From: UBA10427 sp003500135
Lineage (GTDB): Bacteria > Bacteroidota > Bacteroidia > Cytophagales > Cyclobacteriaceae
Assembly: GCA_963966275.1 (NCBI GenBank)
Contig: CAWZYQ010000108.1
Span: 1-13,141, forward strand
Reading direction: 5' to 3'
Length of the DNA: 13,141 bases
The notes below the pieces were generated by a model. That model made no database searches. It saw only the letters and a list, made by a program, of their open reading frames with translations, and was not told the origin of the DNA. Shown here one piece after another: positions 1 to 7,077 of the stretch (position 1 is its first letter; each line of letters begins with the position of its first letter). The position numbers and the translations under genes were made by a program.

Positions 1-162
1 TCAATTTAATAAAAAAATGATTACCCAAAACAAGTAATCCAGGAAAACTGATCATGACCAGTGTTACCTATTCGAAATAATTATCAATGATCCTTCGGTT
101 TTTTATTCCGGCATAGCAAACCATTTGATTAAAAGGGGGTTATCAATACAAAAGCTAAAGTC
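1..162. other. Noncoding leader before the lectin gene
   Basis: This AT-rich stretch shows no open frame, RNA gene or clear hairpin. An in-frame stop at 130-132 limits how far the downstream lectin frame can extend upstream. A G-rich run at 135-139 lies 23 bases before the GTG start, too far to act as its ribosome binding site. I could not identify a convincing Bacteroidota promoter (TTG / TAnnTTTG) here. Confidence 0.4.
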
Positions 163-900
163 GTGCGTTCCTTGATTGTATTTGCCATATTGCTCTTACC
201 ACTGGTGTCCCGGTCACAGTTTTACTTCCTGGGTACGGCACAACCAATGGACAACGGCTGCATAATGCTCACCCCTGATTACCCCTACGCGGAGGGCATC
301 GCATACAGCACTACCCCGCTTGATATACGCTTTAATTTTGAAATAGAGTTTGATATCTATTTAGGGAACAAAGAGGAGGGCGCCGATGGTATTACCTTTG
401 TGATCCACAATGACGAAAGAGGAGTGGAAGCTTTTGGCACTTTTGGGGAATGTTTGGGATACGGAAGATGGAACCCAAACAGTACTTATGGTACTTATAT
501 CTCCCCATCGATAGCCATTGAGTTTGATACCTACTTTAACCCGACACAGAACGATCCGGAAGAAGATCATGTGGCATATCTTGAAAATGGTACGAATTAT
601 CATTTCGTAGATAATAAAGCGAATACATTTAATTACAACCTTGAGGATGGTGCCCTGCATAATTTCAAATTTAAATGGGGCCCTGGGGAAGGCATGATCC
701 GGGTTTGGCTCGATGGTAAAATGGTATACGAAATTGAAGGCAGATTGCAGGATACTATTTTTAAAGATGATCCCAATGTTTATTGGGGTTTTACCGCTTC
801 TACCGGAAACAAACATAATTTGCAGTATTTCTGTCTGAAACGATTGGCAACAGCAGGGGGTTTAAGTAACGATGAGGAAGCAGATGACCAGACGAAATAA
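163..900 (+). CDS. Secreted bacterial L-type lectin-domain protein
   Basis: The 245-residue protein has a hydrophobic signal peptide (about residues 1-18, likely cut before Gln19), so it should be exported. The rest resembles the concanavalin A-like bacterial L-type lectin fold: GADGITFVIHND at 73-84, IAIEFDTYFNP at 117-127 (candidate metal and sugar-ligand acids Glu120 and Asp122), DHVAYL at 135-140, IRVWLDG at 179-185 and YWGFTASTG at 207-215. These are the usual landmark strands of the family, which binds carbohydrates. Unlike many relatives, it is a single domain with no adhesin repeats or type IX secretion tail. The start is GTG; the frame closes 31 bases upstream and offers no ATG, so GTG163 or TTG172 must be used. 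It overlaps the next gene by 29 bases, which suggests co-translation. Its ligand is unknown. The fold assignment is firm; the function is inferred. Confidence 0.8.
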   Translation: MRSLIVFAILLLPLVSRSQFYFLGTAQPMDNGCIMLTPDYPYAEGIAYSTTPLDIRFNFEIEFDIYLGNKEEGADGITFVIHNDERGVEAFGTFGECLGYGRWNPNSTYGTYISPSIAIEFDTYFNPTQNDPEEDHVAYLENGTNYHFVDNKANTFNYNLEDGALHNFKFKWGPGEGMIRVWLDGKMVYEIEGRLQDTIFKDDPNVYWGFTASTGNKHNLQYFCLKRLATAGGLSNDEEADDQTK

Positions 901-1411
901 GATCATAAGACAAATCTTGCTATCCATTAGTTCGGGTATGCTGATCGCATTTATCGTGGCCAGTAGTTTCGTGCTGATTCGACATACCGCAATATATCCG
1001 CAGATACACCTAAGCATCAATCAATTGTTTTCGGGCAATGATTTGCGTCCATCACCCCATTATTCATTCAAAATGGTGGTAGATATTCAGATGGAGGCAC
1101 TGATGAACCAAAATAAAGCTAACTGGCAAAATTTTGTCAGACATAACGAAGCCGAAGTAAAAATAAAAAATTACCAGGGCGGTGGCAGTGGCGATTTGGT
1201 TCCGGTACAAAATTATTCCTCCTATGAAATCAAAAAAAGCTTTTACCATGCAGGCTATGTGATGCAAAAGGTAGTGGTGAAGACCAAAACAGGTAGTTTG
1301 GTCAATTTATTGTTTGTACTAAAGCTAAATGAAGGCTCGCCCAATCGCAACTGCTGGCTTACCTACCATGTCTACCAGTTATCCGTAGAACAGGAAGCCA
1401 CCTACATTTAA
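872..1411 (+). CDS. Single-pass membrane protein of unknown function
   Basis: I do not recognise this 179-residue protein. It has a basic N-terminus (MRKQMTRRNK), one strong hydrophobic segment at about residues 15-36, and a remaining region of roughly 140 residues that the positive-inside rule places in the periplasm. That region is mixed alpha/beta in character, with a Gly-rich loop (QGGGSGD, about 101-107) and alternating strand patterns near the end (YVMQKVVVKTKTGSLVNLLFVLKL). The start may be ATG872 or ATG884. The later one has a GAGGAAG sequence four bases before it, inside the end of the lectin gene. Both starts overlap the lectin frame, so the two are probably one transcriptional and translational unit. 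The protein may anchor or assist the lectin, but that rests only on position. Confidence 0.7.
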   Translation: MRKQMTRRNKIIRQILLSISSGMLIAFIVASSFVLIRHTAIYPQIHLSINQLFSGNDLRPSPHYSFKMVVDIQMEALMNQNKANWQNFVRHNEAEVKIKNYQGGGSGDLVPVQNYSSYEIKKSFYHAGYVMQKVVVKTKTGSLVNLLFVLKLNEGSPNRNCWLTYHVYQLSVEQEATYI

Positions 1412-1670
1412 AATTGTATCCTGAATTAATATAATATTTTTTCACACCATAATTGTTGGTACATATCTGGTAGGCATACCATTTTTACAATTACATAATA
1501 AATTGAATCACTGTGCTTTAGATGCCAAAAGGTATATTAAAACTTTAATAATTAAATCGCTCCCAGGGCTGATTTGGCCGTGGTGATAATTGAAAAAATA
1601 CAATTCAATCGTTTTTCAGTGTAGAAAATAAATTGTTTCTTTGTAGCACGTAGCATAACATTTTTTGAAT
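1412..1670. other. Noncoding region before the OmpA-family gene
   Basis: This gap of about 260 bases is AT-rich and has no supported gene. It holds a small hairpin (TGGTA-GGCA-TACCA, 1468-1481) followed by five T residues, which could weakly terminate the upstream pair, and a Bacteroidota-like -7 element (TTTCTTTG, 1636-1643) about 28 bases before the ATG at 1671. That element lacks a clear TTG partner upstream. Both are too weak to call as separate features. Confidence 0.4.
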
Positions 1671-3737
1671 ATGGCTTTTCTACACAGCAATCTGAAGGGC
1701 CATAACACAGCAGTATTTTTTATCATAGGCTTCCTGCTTTTTGCCAAAGGGGCTTGGGCACAGGAGATACAATGGGCCAGCCGGCTCGATTATCAATTCA
1801 ATCAGTTTCAAAACGATGCCTGGTCGGGTAGTCGCGTATTGGGTAAACCGGATGCATTTCCACCTGGCTACTTGAACAAAAATGCCTTTCGCCTGCGCAG
1901 CAGAAATGAATTTGGAAAAATTGTGGTGGGATTCGACCGGCCACAGCATGCGCAGCAGGTAGTAATTGTAGAGAGTTTTGAACCGGGCCGGATTGTGCAG
2001 GTCAAAGTAGTAGATGATAAAGGGTTTTACTATATCATCTATCAAAACAAGGCTTACAGGGCAAAAGAAGATTTTCGCACGCTTTGCCTGAGCATGCCGA
2101 GAACGCCATACAAAATTGCTTCTGTTGAAATCACTTTAAATACACTAGAAGCTACGGGTTACTGTCAGATCGACGCAGTTGGTTTGTTGGATACTGCTGG
2201 GTTGGATGCGGTGCGGGAACACCTTCACGGAGCAAACTTTAACCTACGAAAAGAGCTGACTTTTGTTTCGGAAAAAGAAATACTGGGCGAATCTATCAAT
2301 ACCAAATACACCGAAGCAAAACCGTTGGTTTCTTACGACGGCGGGACGTTATATTTTTCCAGGTTTAACTATCCGGACAATTACAATGGAAAACAAGATC
2401 CGCAGGACATCTACTTTTCAACTTTGCTACAGGGCAAGTGGTCAGAAGCAGTAAATATCGGTGCACCTTTAAATGACGAGTATGCCAACGGAGTATGTGC
2501 CATAACCCCCGATGGCAATTCACTGCTTGTCATCAACGGATATAAAAAGGATGGGAGGATATCACCCGGTGTTTCGATTGCCAAAAGAACAGCCTTGGGC
2601 TGGGGCAAGCCCAAAAAAGTACAGATCGATGGTTTCAAAAATATGAGCAGGTTTCAGGATTTCTTCTTATCGGCGGATGAACGCGTTATATTAATGGCGA
2701 TTGAAAATGACTTGAGCTACGACGAGCAGGATTTGTATGTGAGTTTTAAAATCGGATATAACCATTATTCGAAACCTGTGAATTTAGGCCCGCAAATAAA
2801 CACCTCAAAAGCGGAATTCGCCCCTTTTCTTTCTAAAGACAACAAAACATTGTATTTCTCCACTGAGGGCCATGGTGGTTTTGGCATGAGCGATATTTAT
2901 GTGGCAAACCGCCTGGATAATTCCTGGGGTAACTGGTCGAAGCCACGAAATATTGGCCCGAATATCAATACTTCAAGCTGGGAGGGGTATTTCAGCATCA
3001 CCGATGAGGGTGATTATGCCTATTTTGTTTCTTCCGAGGGCAACCGGAGAGATGCGGAGAATATTTACCGCATTCCATTGCTGAAGGATGTAGAGCAACC
3101 TGATAACCATTTACAGGTAGCGGTAAAGGGAAGGGTTTTCAATGTGCGTAACAATAAACCCCTTTTGGCTGAAGTAAACCTGCTATCAGGTGAAGGTGAA
3201 AATATACTGGCTTTGTCTGACGCCATTGAAGGGCATTATGAACTGCCGGTATCGCACGATGGGACTTATACTTTACAGGTAAAAGCCAGAGGGTTTATCA
3301 GCTACGAGGAGGAAATCGACATTAAAGTATTCGAACAGCAAGACGTTTACCTCGATGTATTTCTGACACCAATCGAGGTGGGCCAGGTTTTTGCACTGAA
3401 TAAACTCTATTTTCATCAGGGGAAACCGGAATTGCTAAACGCATCTTTTCCGGAACTGCAGAAGCTAGTACAGGTACTTCAGGAAAATCCGGGTATGGTG
3501 ATTGAACTCGCCGGGCACACCGACAGACTGGGCAATAAGGACCTTAACAAAGAGCTTTCTTTTGATCGGGTGGAAAATATCAAGGGGCATCTCGTTGAAG
3601 CAGGAATTGACAGGGCAAGGATTGAAACCATCGGGTACGGAAGCGCCCATCCCGTTGCACCAAGCGATACGGAAGAGAACAGGAGAAAGAATAGAAGAGT
3701 AGAAATCAAAATACTTCAGGTAGCTGAATCATTTTGA
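1671..3737 (+). CDS. OmpA-family envelope protein: discoidin-like, PD40 propeller, CarboxypepD-like and OmpA domains
   Basis: This is a 688-residue exported protein. The signal peptide ends near AWA|QE (residue 31). Residues about 33-170 look like a discoidin/galactose-binding-like domain (VLGKPDAFP, then IVVGF and VVIVESFEPGRIVQVKVV), similar in pattern to the domain at the start of FBXL4-type proteins. Residues about 205-470 form PD40/TolB-type propeller blades (AKPLVSYDGGTLYFS, FAPFLSKDNKTLYFSTEG, MSDIYVA). Residues about 483-568 resemble a carboxypeptidase-regulatory-like domain. The C-terminus, about 573-683, is OmpA-like, with GHTDRLGNKDLN, LSFDRVENIKGHL and NRRKNRRVEI, the peptidoglycan-binding signature. 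Propeller-CRD-OmpA is the layout of PorE-type proteins linked to type IX secretion, but here the usual TPR start is replaced. TTG1665 is an alternative start; ATG1671 gives a normal signal peptide. It probably bridges outer membrane and cell wall. Confidence 0.88.
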   Translation: MAFLHSNLKGHNTAVFFIIGFLLFAKGAWAQEIQWASRLDYQFNQFQNDAWSGSRVLGKPDAFPPGYLNKNAFRLRSRNEFGKIVVGFDRPQHAQQVVIVESFEPGRIVQVKVVDDKGFYYIIYQNKAYRAKEDFRTLCLSMPRTPYKIASVEITLNTLEATGYCQIDAVGLLDTAGLDAVREHLHGANFNLRKELTFVSEKEILGESINTKYTEAKPLVSYDGGTLYFSRFNYPDNYNGKQDPQDIYFSTLLQGKWSEAVNIGAPLNDEYANGVCAITPDGNSLLVINGYKKDGRISPGVSIAKRTALGWGKPKKVQIDGFKNMSRFQDFFLSADERVILMAIENDLSYDEQDLYVSFKIGYNHYSKPVNLGPQINTSKAEFAPFLSKDNKTLYFSTEGHGGFGMSDIYVANRLDNSWGNWSKPRNIGPNINTSSWEGYFSITDEGDYAYFVSSEGNRRDAENIYRIPLLKDVEQPDNHLQVAVKGRVFNVRNNKPLLAEVNLLSGEGENILALSDAIEGHYELPVSHDGTYTLQVKARGFISYEEEIDIKVFEQQDVYLDVFLTPIEVGQVFALNKLYFHQGKPELLNASFPELQKLVQVLQENPGMVIELAGHTDRLGNKDLNKELSFDRVENIKGHLVEAGIDRARIETIGYGSAHPVAPSDTEENRRKNRRVEIKILQVAESF

Positions 3738-3783
3738 TGCTATCAGACACCAGGCAGAAATTTATATTGACATTTAGGTCAAA

Positions 3784-4248
3784 TTAATTAGCAGTATTAT
3801 CCTTGATTTCAACCTGTAGCGCGGTGGCCAGTTTTATCGCTTTGGCCATCGTTCTACCTTTGTTTTTATAACCGAACAACTTTTCTTTTTGGTCACCATT
3901 GTATTTAATAAAAGCAAAGAATTTTACATTGTCCTGCGTATGTTGTCGGTTGCTAATCGAATAGTAACTCTGTGTTATGCGTATGGCATTGATATAAATA
4001 AATGCTACTTCTTCCAGCATCTCTTTTTTACCAAATTTCAAACCCAGGAAAGAAGTAAACGGTCGAATGAACCTTTTTTTAGGATCAATTTCGACACCCG
4101 TATGAGCGGTAAAAATAAAAAGCGAAATTAGGATCAAAAAAATGGCCAGATAGATCTCAGTGAACAATAAATAGAACCCAATGAATCCAAATATGGCTGC
4201 CAGGTAGTTGAAGGCAGAAGGGAAATAGGCGTCAGTGCGATATCTCAT
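3784..4248 (-). CDS. Two-helix membrane protein, possible PH-like cytoplasmic domain
   Basis: This 154-residue protein belongs to no family I can name with certainty. Two hydrophobic segments lie back to back at about residues 12-29 and 32-48 with a very short turn, followed by a basic, strand-rich region of about 100 residues (VEIDPKKRFIRPFTSFLGLKFG, EEVAFIYINAIRITQSYYS, KFFAFIKYNGDQKEKLFGYKNKG) ending in a helix (TMAKAIKLATALQVEI). A helical hairpin followed by seven or so strands and a final helix resembles bacterial PH-like membrane proteins; that is inference from pattern only. It is last in a minus-strand series, 52 bases after the YifB gene, and converges on the OmpA-family gene with 46 bases between stop codons. 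No strong terminator is seen in that gap. Confidence 0.65.
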   Translation of the reverse strand: MRYRTDAYFPSAFNYLAAIFGFIGFYLLFTEIYLAIFLILISLFIFTAHTGVEIDPKKRFIRPFTSFLGLKFGKKEMLEEVAFIYINAIRITQSYYSISNRQHTQDNVKFFAFIKYNGDQKEKLFGYKNKGRTMAKAIKLATALQVEIKDNTAN

Positions 4249-4300
4249 AATTTTAAGTGGATAGTCGAATTTGGTAACAAGTTAAAATAAAATCCCAAAT

Positions 4301-5836
4301 TTACCCCATCCAACCTTCCCGATCTAAGCTTCGGTATTGAATGGCTTCGGCCAGGTGTTCGATTTGTATATCTTCGGTACTGGCAAGGTCAGCGATAGTC
4401 CGTGCGACTTTCAGGATACGGTCATATGCACGGGCAGAAAGCCCGAGCTTATCCATAGCGGTTTTGAGCAAGGTTTTACCAGCCTGGTTGACCACGCACA
4501 TTTTTTTGACCATTTGCGAAGGCATCATGGCGTTGTTGTATACCTCTTCTATACTATCGAATCTTTTTTGTTGCATCCCACGGGCCGCGATCACGCGTTC
4601 ACGAATTTCCGCACTGCTCTCGGTTTTGCGATCGGCCGTCATTTGCTCAAAAGATACCGGGCTTACCTCAATATGAATATCAATACGGTCGAGCAGGGGG
4701 CCGCTAATTTTCCGGAGGTAGCGCTTCACATCGGCGGCTGTATCAGGGTGGTTGCCATCTTCAGTAAAAAAGTCACCCGAAGGGCTGGGATTCATACTGG
4801 CGATCAACATAAAATTCGCCGGAAAGCGCACAGAAGCTTTCGCCCGGGCAATATTAACCGTTCTTTCTTCTAACGGCTGGCGCATCACTTCCAGCACTGT
4901 TCTTTTAAATTCCGGCAGTTCATCCAGAAAAAGTATGCCATTATGGGCAAGAGATATCTCACCGGGTTGTGGCACGCCTCCCCCACCAACTAAAGCGACG
5001 TCGGATATTGAGTGATGGGGTGAACGGAAGGGCCTTTGTGATATGAGTGTGGCATCGCTGCCAAGTTTTCCCGCCACGCTGTGGATCTTTGTGGTTTCCA
5101 GGGCTTCAAAAAGTGTGAGTGGAGGCAGTATTGTGGGCAGGCGCTTGGCCAGCATGGTTTTCCCGGAGCCGGGAGGGCCGATCATAATGACGTTATGCCC
5201 ACCGGCTGCAGCAATTTCCATGGCGCGCTTTATGTTTTCCTGGCCCTGTACATCGGCAAAGTCTACCTCAAACTGATGTTGTTCATGAAAAAACACGTCC
5301 CGCGTATCCACGAAGGTTGGTTGAATCGCCTCACCTTCGAAGTGTCGAATAGCTTCCTCCAGTGTTTCTACCCCAATTACATCCAGGTCATTGACTATGG
5401 CAGCTTCAGTGGCATTTTCTTTTGGCAATACAAACCCTTTGAACCCTTGCTTCCGTGCTTCAATAGCAATGGGTAGCACTCCTTTTATGGGCCTCAAAAT
5501 ACCATCTAGTGAGAGCTCGCCCATGATCACATATTTGTCCAGTTCTTCGGTTAATATTTGACCAGAGCCCTGCAAAATGCCCAATGCAATGGGCAAATCG
5601 TATGCTGAGCCTTCTTTTCGGATATCGGCTGGTGCCAGGTTGACAATCACGCGATTCCTTGGCATATAATAACCAAAATGCTTAATGGCAGACTCTACTC
5701 TTTGCTGGCTTTCCTTTACGGCATTGTCGGGCAAGCCTACCATAAAGAACTTGGTGCCGGAAGTGACATTGACTTCAATGGTAATCAGTGTGGCATCAAT
5801 GCCATACACGGCGCTCCCATAGGTTTTTGAAAGCAT
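4301..5836 (-). CDS. comM: YifB/ComM family Mg-chelatase-like AAA+ ATPase
   Basis: The 511-residue protein matches the YifB/ComM family over its full usual length. Residues about 20-145 are the ChlI-like N-terminal domain (GLPDNAVKESQQRVESA, NLAPADIRKEGSAYDLPIALG). The AAA+ core has Walker A GPPGSGKT at 220-227, Walker B GILFLDE at 300-306, the loop RSPHHSISDVALVGGG at 271-286, and sensor region IASMNPSPSGDF. The C-terminal Mg-chelatase_C domain starts near residue 400 (SAEIRERV, GLSARAYDRILKVARTIADL). ComM in naturally transformable proteobacteria is a hexameric helicase that drives branch migration of incoming DNA; whether the role is the same here is inference. The loop after Walker B reads NPSPSG rather than the Cys-containing NPCPCG of many relatives, which I believe is normal in Bacteroidota. 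The neighbours do not suggest a competence cluster. Confidence 0.95.
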   Translation of the reverse strand: MLSKTYGSAVYGIDATLITIEVNVTSGTKFFMVGLPDNAVKESQQRVESAIKHFGYYMPRNRVIVNLAPADIRKEGSAYDLPIALGILQGSGQILTEELDKYVIMGELSLDGILRPIKGVLPIAIEARKQGFKGFVLPKENATEAAIVNDLDVIGVETLEEAIRHFEGEAIQPTFVDTRDVFFHEQHQFEVDFADVQGQENIKRAMEIAAAGGHNVIMIGPPGSGKTMLAKRLPTILPPLTLFEALETTKIHSVAGKLGSDATLISQRPFRSPHHSISDVALVGGGGVPQPGEISLAHNGILFLDELPEFKRTVLEVMRQPLEERTVNIARAKASVRFPANFMLIASMNPSPSGDFFTEDGNHPDTAADVKRYLRKISGPLLDRIDIHIEVSPVSFEQMTADRKTESSAEIRERVIAARGMQQKRFDSIEEVYNNAMMPSQMVKKMCVVNQAGKTLLKTAMDKLGLSARAYDRILKVARTIADLASTEDIQIEHLAEAIQYRSLDREGWMG

Positions 5837-5886
5837 ATCGGGTGTATTGTAGAAATTGGAAAAAAATGGTTGCTGGTCAGACGAAT

Positions 5887-6150
5887 TTAAAAATCTTTTT
5901 GATTTATTTCCTCATCATTTTCTTCTTTCAACTTTTTTAATTTTCGCTCAAGATAATAAATCCGCAAAGAAGTGGCTGCATATACCACCGCGAATAAAAC
6001 AATGCCATAAGTTAGCCATTCCCGCATAAAGTTTAAAAAAGTAAAAAAACCATGTTTTCTAACCATTTGATCAATATTCAATCCAAAATAAATGGTTGCC
6101 AGAATAAAAAGCGTGGTGACAATATGGTATGTGAACTTTACGAAACGCAT
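5887..6150 (-). CDS. Small two-helix membrane protein with charged coiled-coil tail
   Basis: I do not recognise this 87-residue protein. It has two hydrophobic segments, at about residues 6-24 and 46-66, joined by a basic loop (DQMVRKHGFFTFLNFMREW). A highly charged, Leu/Lys/Glu-rich helix follows (LERKLKKLKEENDEEINQKD), which is probably a short coiled coil. Positive charge in both the loop and the tail makes the topology uncertain. It sits 70 bases after the Nudix-type regulator and 50 bases before YifB on the same strand, so it could be co-transcribed with either. The real coding potential is supported by its clean membrane-protein pattern, an ATG start, and the lack of any competing frame at this place. 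Confidence 0.65.
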   Translation of the reverse strand: MRFVKFTYHIVTTLFILATIYFGLNIDQMVRKHGFFTFLNFMREWLTYGIVLFAVVYAATSLRIYYLERKLKKLKEENDEEINQKDF

Positions 6151-6220
6151 AAGGATTGATTACCCTTAAAGGTATAAAAAACGTTGAGAAGGTTTAGTTT
6201 TTGTATCACAATATTGCTTT

Positions 6221-6919
6221 TCAGACTTCAAATACAAATCCGCTTTTTTTGAGTTTCTCATAAACATTTTCATCAAACCGGTATAAGTTGGCCGCGCGAT
6301 GCGATACATTCTGTTGCTTTTCTTTGCAGTCGACCAGCAAATTCATCTTCAGCATTTTCCGTCTGAAGTTGGGCTTGTCGAGGGTAGTTTTTAAGACCGC
6401 TTCGTAAAGCTCTTGCAATTGCAATAGCGTAAACTTTCGGGGCAGTAGGTTAAATCCGATCGGTTCGTGTTTTACGCGGTGTTGCAGGTGCTCATAACTG
6501 TAATTTAAAATTTCATTATGATCATAAATTAAATCGGGTATATCGTCAATGTCAAACCAACGAGCGTCGGAAGCAGTAAAACCCGGCGCTATTTCATAAT
6601 CTTCTTCTTTAATTAAGGCATAATATGCAATAGTGATCACACGCTTTTTAGGATACCTGGTTGTATCGCCAAAGGTGCGCAATTGTTCCAGGAAAACATT
6701 TTTCAATCCGGTTAGGTCTCGCAACAAACGATTGGCCGCTTCATCAAGGCTTTCATTTTTACGTATAAAACCACCGGGCAGGCCCCAGCGGCCTTTGCTT
6801 ATACCCTCCGCGTGCTGTACTAATAGAATGTTCAGTCGCGCATCCTTAAACCCAAAGATCACACAATCGATTGAAAGTGTTTCGATAATGTCATCTGTAA
6901 AAGTATTGGGGTATTTCAT
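6221..6919 (-). CDS. xylR: NrtR-type (Nudix fold plus winged helix) regulator of xylose genes
   Basis: From ATG6919 this is a 232-residue protein. The N-terminal part (about 12-135) is a Nudix fold; its Nudix box lies at residues 50-72. Gly50, Glu56, Arg64 and Gly71 fit GX5EX7REUXEEXGU, but the REUXEE portion reads RLLRDL, so the metal-binding glutamates are lost and hydrolysis is unlikely. The C-terminal part (about 157-230) is the winged-helix domain of NrtR proteins (LLPRKFTLLQLQELYEAVL, LDKPNFRRKML, SHRAANLYRFD). Relatives in Bacteroidota control arabinose or xylose genes, using the dead Nudix domain as sugar sensor. The gene diverges from xylE, so control of xylose uptake is the likely role. 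The frame stays open to 7033, but that extension crosses operator-like DNA and adds an unlike hydrophobic stretch; ATG6940 is a second alternative. Symbol given by context. Confidence 0.88.
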   Translation of the reverse strand: MKYPNTFTDDIIETLSIDCVIFGFKDARLNILLVQHAEGISKGRWGLPGGFIRKNESLDEAANRLLRDLTGLKNVFLEQLRTFGDTTRYPKKRVITIAYYALIKEEDYEIAPGFTASDARWFDIDDIPDLIYDHNEILNYSYEHLQHRVKHEPIGFNLLPRKFTLLQLQELYEAVLKTTLDKPNFRRKMLKMNLLVDCKEKQQNVSHRAANLYRFDENVYEKLKKSGFVFEV

Positions 6920-6942
6920 AAGTTGTGGTCTGTCCTGCATCA

Positions 6943-6974
6943 CAAATATCCGAAAACGGTTGCATATATTCCAA
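6943..6974 (-). promoter_or_regulatory. Candidate Bacteroidota-type promoter of the Nudix-type regulator
   Basis: Read on the minus strand, a TTG (6972-6974) lies 21 bases before GATATTTG (6943-6950), one mismatch from the Bacteroidota -7 consensus TAnnTTTG. Transcription would begin near 6936, downstream of ATG6940 and about 17 bases before ATG6919, which supports the latter as the start. This is pattern matching in AT-rich DNA and is tentative. Confidence 0.35.
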
Positions 6975-6987
6975 TTAAAAACTATTA

Positions 6988-7008
6988 TTATAGTCATAAT
7001 GACAATAA
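6988..7008. promoter_or_regulatory. Operator-like 21-bp palindrome, site 1 of 3
   Basis: The arms TTATaGTCAT and ATGACaATAA pair at 9 of 10 positions around a central A at 6998. It has the GT-N7-AC core reported for NrtR-family operators. It is 17 of 21 identical to site 2, which begins 22 bases later, and 13 of 21 identical to site 3. The site lies between the divergent regulator and xylE, so it is probably bound by the Nudix-type regulator. Confidence 0.6.
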
Positions 7009-7009
7009 G

Positions 7010-7030
7010 ATATTGTCTTAATGACCATAA
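7010..7030. promoter_or_regulatory. Operator-like 21-bp imperfect palindrome, site 2 of 3
   Basis: Seven of ten arm positions pair around the centre at 7020, and the GT-N7-AC core is kept (GT at 7015-7016, AC at 7024-7025). It is a near copy of site 1 shifted by 22 bases, close to two helical turns, so bound dimers would sit on the same face. Together, sites 1 and 2 also make a 53-base imperfect dyad (6983-7035, 21 of 25 pairs). It is the weakest palindrome of the three. Confidence 0.5.
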
Positions 7031-7035
7031 CAATA

Positions 7036-7056
7036 TTACAGTAATTTATACTGTAA
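7036..7056. promoter_or_regulatory. Operator-like 21-bp palindrome, site 3 of 3, next to xylE
   Basis: Perfect 8-base arms TTACAGTA and TACTGTAA flank ATTTA, with the same GT-N7-AC core as sites 1 and 2. Its end is 21 bases before the xylE ATG, where a bound repressor would overlap the transcription start or early leader. This is the most symmetrical of the three sites and the best single candidate for the regulator's operator. Confidence 0.65.
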
Positions 7057-7077
7057 ACCCAAAAACAAAACCCTAAA

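Noticed and set aside
1468..1486. Possible intrinsic terminator after the lectin/membrane protein pair
   Set aside because: The stem is only five pairs (TGGTA/TACCA) with a four-base loop; such structures are common by chance in AT-rich DNA despite the five T residues.
1636..1643. Possible -7 element (TTTCTTTG) for the OmpA-family gene
   Set aside because: It differs from TAnnTTTG and has no TTG at the right distance upstream, so it is not strong enough to list as a promoter.
3767..3782. Hairpin TTGAC-N6-GTCAA between convergent genes as a bidirectional terminator
   Set aside because: Five-pair, AT-rich stem without a T-run on either side; too weak.
4337..5476. Several long plus-strand open frames opposite the YifB/ComM gene
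   Set aside because: They are antisense shadows of a clearly conserved AAA+ gene and show no recognisable protein pattern.
4301..5836. YifB/ComM and its neighbours as a competence or DNA-uptake locus
   Set aside because: No other competence genes (ComEC, DprA, pilus genes) are present; YifB is a widespread single gene in Bacteroidota.
6920..7033. N-terminal extension of the Nudix-type regulator to codon ATG7033
   Set aside because: It would add 38 residues rich in Ile and Val that do not resemble NrtR proteins and would overlap operator-like palindromes and a candidate promoter. ATG6919 gives a normal family length.
6983..7035. A single 53-base inverted repeat as one large cruciform or attachment site
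   Set aside because: It is better explained as two tandem copies of a 21-bp near-palindrome, which together automatically create the larger dyad.
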